NCBI GenBank assembly: GCA_017861095.1
Contig: JAGFXI010000079.1
Location: forward strand, 1 to 7,701
DNA length: 7,701 nt
Direction of reading: 5' to 3'
Origin: Deltaproteobacteria bacterium
GTDB taxonomy: Bacteria; Desulfobacterota; Syntrophobacteria; BM002
The notes below the pieces were generated by a model. That model was not told the origin of the DNA. It did not search any database and worked only from the letters and a program-made list of their open reading frames with translations. Below, in pieces: positions 6,775-7,701 of this stretch (the stretch's first letter is position 1; every line of letters begins with the position of its first letter). A program made the translations under genes and the position numbers.

Positions 6775-7701
6775 TTAGCGGCCGATGACGTAGTAAAGCA
6801 TCACCACGTACACGGCCGACACCGCCAATTGGCAGGCGGTCACCGGCAGACCGTAGCGCAGGAATGTGGCGAAGTTCACCGGTTTGCCGTGAGTCGCGCA
6901 GATGCCGGCGCTGACAATGTTGGCCGACGCCCCGATGAGGGTCGCATTGCCCCCCAGGGTCCCCCCGAACATCATGCCGACGAATACGGGCAGGGTCGTG
7001 AGCGGCCACTCCGTGTAGACTGTCCCCAACGCCTGCTCCGGCATGAGCTCCGCCATGACGAAGTACCCCTTGGTTAGGAGCACCACGGCGGCGACCACAG
7101 GGATATTGGCGAGGACGCTCGATGCCAGGGCGACACCCCCGAGCATGACGAGCGCGATGGGGAGCAGACTGACCCCGAACCAGGCGTGGAGATTTCTGGC
7201 CACGGGTTTCAGAATGCCCGTCTTGGTGAATTCCTCGACCAGGCAAAACAAGCAGAAGATAAAGATCAGTGTTTTCCAGTCGATATCACGCAGCACCTGA
7301 TCGATCGGCTCGACCTTGGCCCCGTAGATCACGAGGAGCGCCAGCGAGGCGGCGATGATGGCCACGGCAGGGGGAACGATCCGCGTCGGCAGATCCTCGC
7401 CGAACAAGAACAGTGCGATCATGACCGCCAGAACCACCAGCGACAGGGCACACAGCCAACGGCGCTCGATGGGCTTCGGCCGCAGGTCTGAAGGTAGGTC
7501 GCGCTGCACGTGCCAGACCTTTCCCATGACCAGGGGGAGAGTCGGGATGATGATGAGGAGCGCCAGCAGCCCGCCGAGGCTTACCCGCTGGAGGTACTGC
7601 ATGAATGTCAAGCCGATGGAGCTCCCGACAAGGAATGTCGCGGGGTCGCCGACAAGGGTGAGTAAGCCTGCCGAGTTGCTGATGATGGAGGTCAACACCA
7701 G
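6775..7701 (-). CDS. ArsB/NhaD-type (ion transporter superfamily) permease, C-terminal part (5' end outside window)
   Basis: About 308 residues of an inner-membrane secondary transporter are present; family members usually have 420-600, so the N-terminal 4-5 helices lie beyond the right edge. Numbering from the GTG at 7698, the two inverted-repeat signature loops are both visible: SNSAGLLTLVGDPATFLVG (7-25) and GGTLGGNATLIGASANIVS (245-263), each a re-entrant Gly/Asn-rich hairpin that forms the substrate site in this superfamily. Membrane segments lie near 40-58, 82-99, 107-124, 142-156, 174-195, 197-213, 232-250 and 283-304. A hydrophilic loop (59-81) and another with KVEPIDQVLRDIDWK (128-142) separate the halves. 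The WKTLIFIFCLFCLVEEF segment is typical of ArsB/P-protein/YbiR-like members. The substrate may be an anion, an organic acid or Na+/H+, and the sequence does not decide between them. It precedes DUF885 by 45 nt and may head the operon or be inside a longer one. Confidence 0.85.
   Translation of the reverse strand: MVLTSIISNSAGLLTLVGDPATFLVGSSIGLTFMQYLQRVSLGGLLALLIIIPTLPLVMGKVWHVQRDLPSDLRPKPIERRWLCALSLVVLAVMIALFLFGEDLPTRIVPPAVAIIAASLALLVIYGAKVEPIDQVLRDIDWKTLIFIFCLFCLVEEFTKTGILKPVARNLHAWFGVSLLPIALVMLGGVALASSVLANIPVVAAVVLLTKGYFVMAELMPEQALGTVYTEWPLTTLPVFVGMMFGGTLGGNATLIGASANIVSAGICATHGKPVNFATFLRYGLPVTACQLAVSAVYVVMLYYVIGR

Noticed and set aside
5572..7077. A 501-codon plus-strand open frame opposite DUF885
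   Set aside because: It runs antisense through the clear DUF885 motifs and the transporter end, has a low-complexity, Arg/Gly/Glu-rich translation and no family features; long antisense frames are expected in GC-rich genes.

Overview
The window looks like ordinary chromosomal DNA from a GC-rich, free-living bacterium, perhaps a soil or subsurface lineage. The signs are compact gene packing, Shine-Dalgarno-type starts, GTG/TTG start usage and strong third-position GC. No marker gene fixes the phylum. There are no rRNA or tRNA genes, insertion sequences, CRISPR arrays or phage genes, and no stretch longer than about 90 bases lacks a gene.

Layout, left to right. (1) 1-542 (+) is the C-terminal part of an enolase-superfamily enzyme of the muconate-lactonizing/dipeptide-epimerase type, cut by the window edge. 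(2) 629-1204 (+) is a small polytopic membrane protein of unknown function with a strong ribosome binding site. (3) 1291-2838 (-) is a secreted mosaic protein with a signal peptide, an FG-GAP-like calcium loop and a C-terminal Gmad2-like domain. It converges on gene 2. (4) 2915-7701 (-) is a four-gene run transcribed leftward: an ArsB/NhaD-type ion transporter (5' end outside the window), a DUF885 peptidase-like protein, an ATP-grasp ligase-like protein and a class I SAM-dependent methyltransferase. The spacings are 45 nt, 3 nt and a 4-nt ATGA overlap. Gene 3 follows 76 nt further on the same strand and could be a distal member.

The most interesting part is the DUF885 / ATP-grasp / methyltransferase trio. 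The ATP-grasp gene starts with TTG one codon after the DUF885 stop and in the same frame, with its ribosome binding site inside the DUF885 gene's last codons. The methyltransferase start overlaps the ATP-grasp stop. Such coupling suggests the three proteins work together, for example in making, methylating and hydrolysing a small amide- or peptide-like compound, with the transporter possibly moving an ion or acid connected to it. This is inference: no substrate can be read from the sequence.
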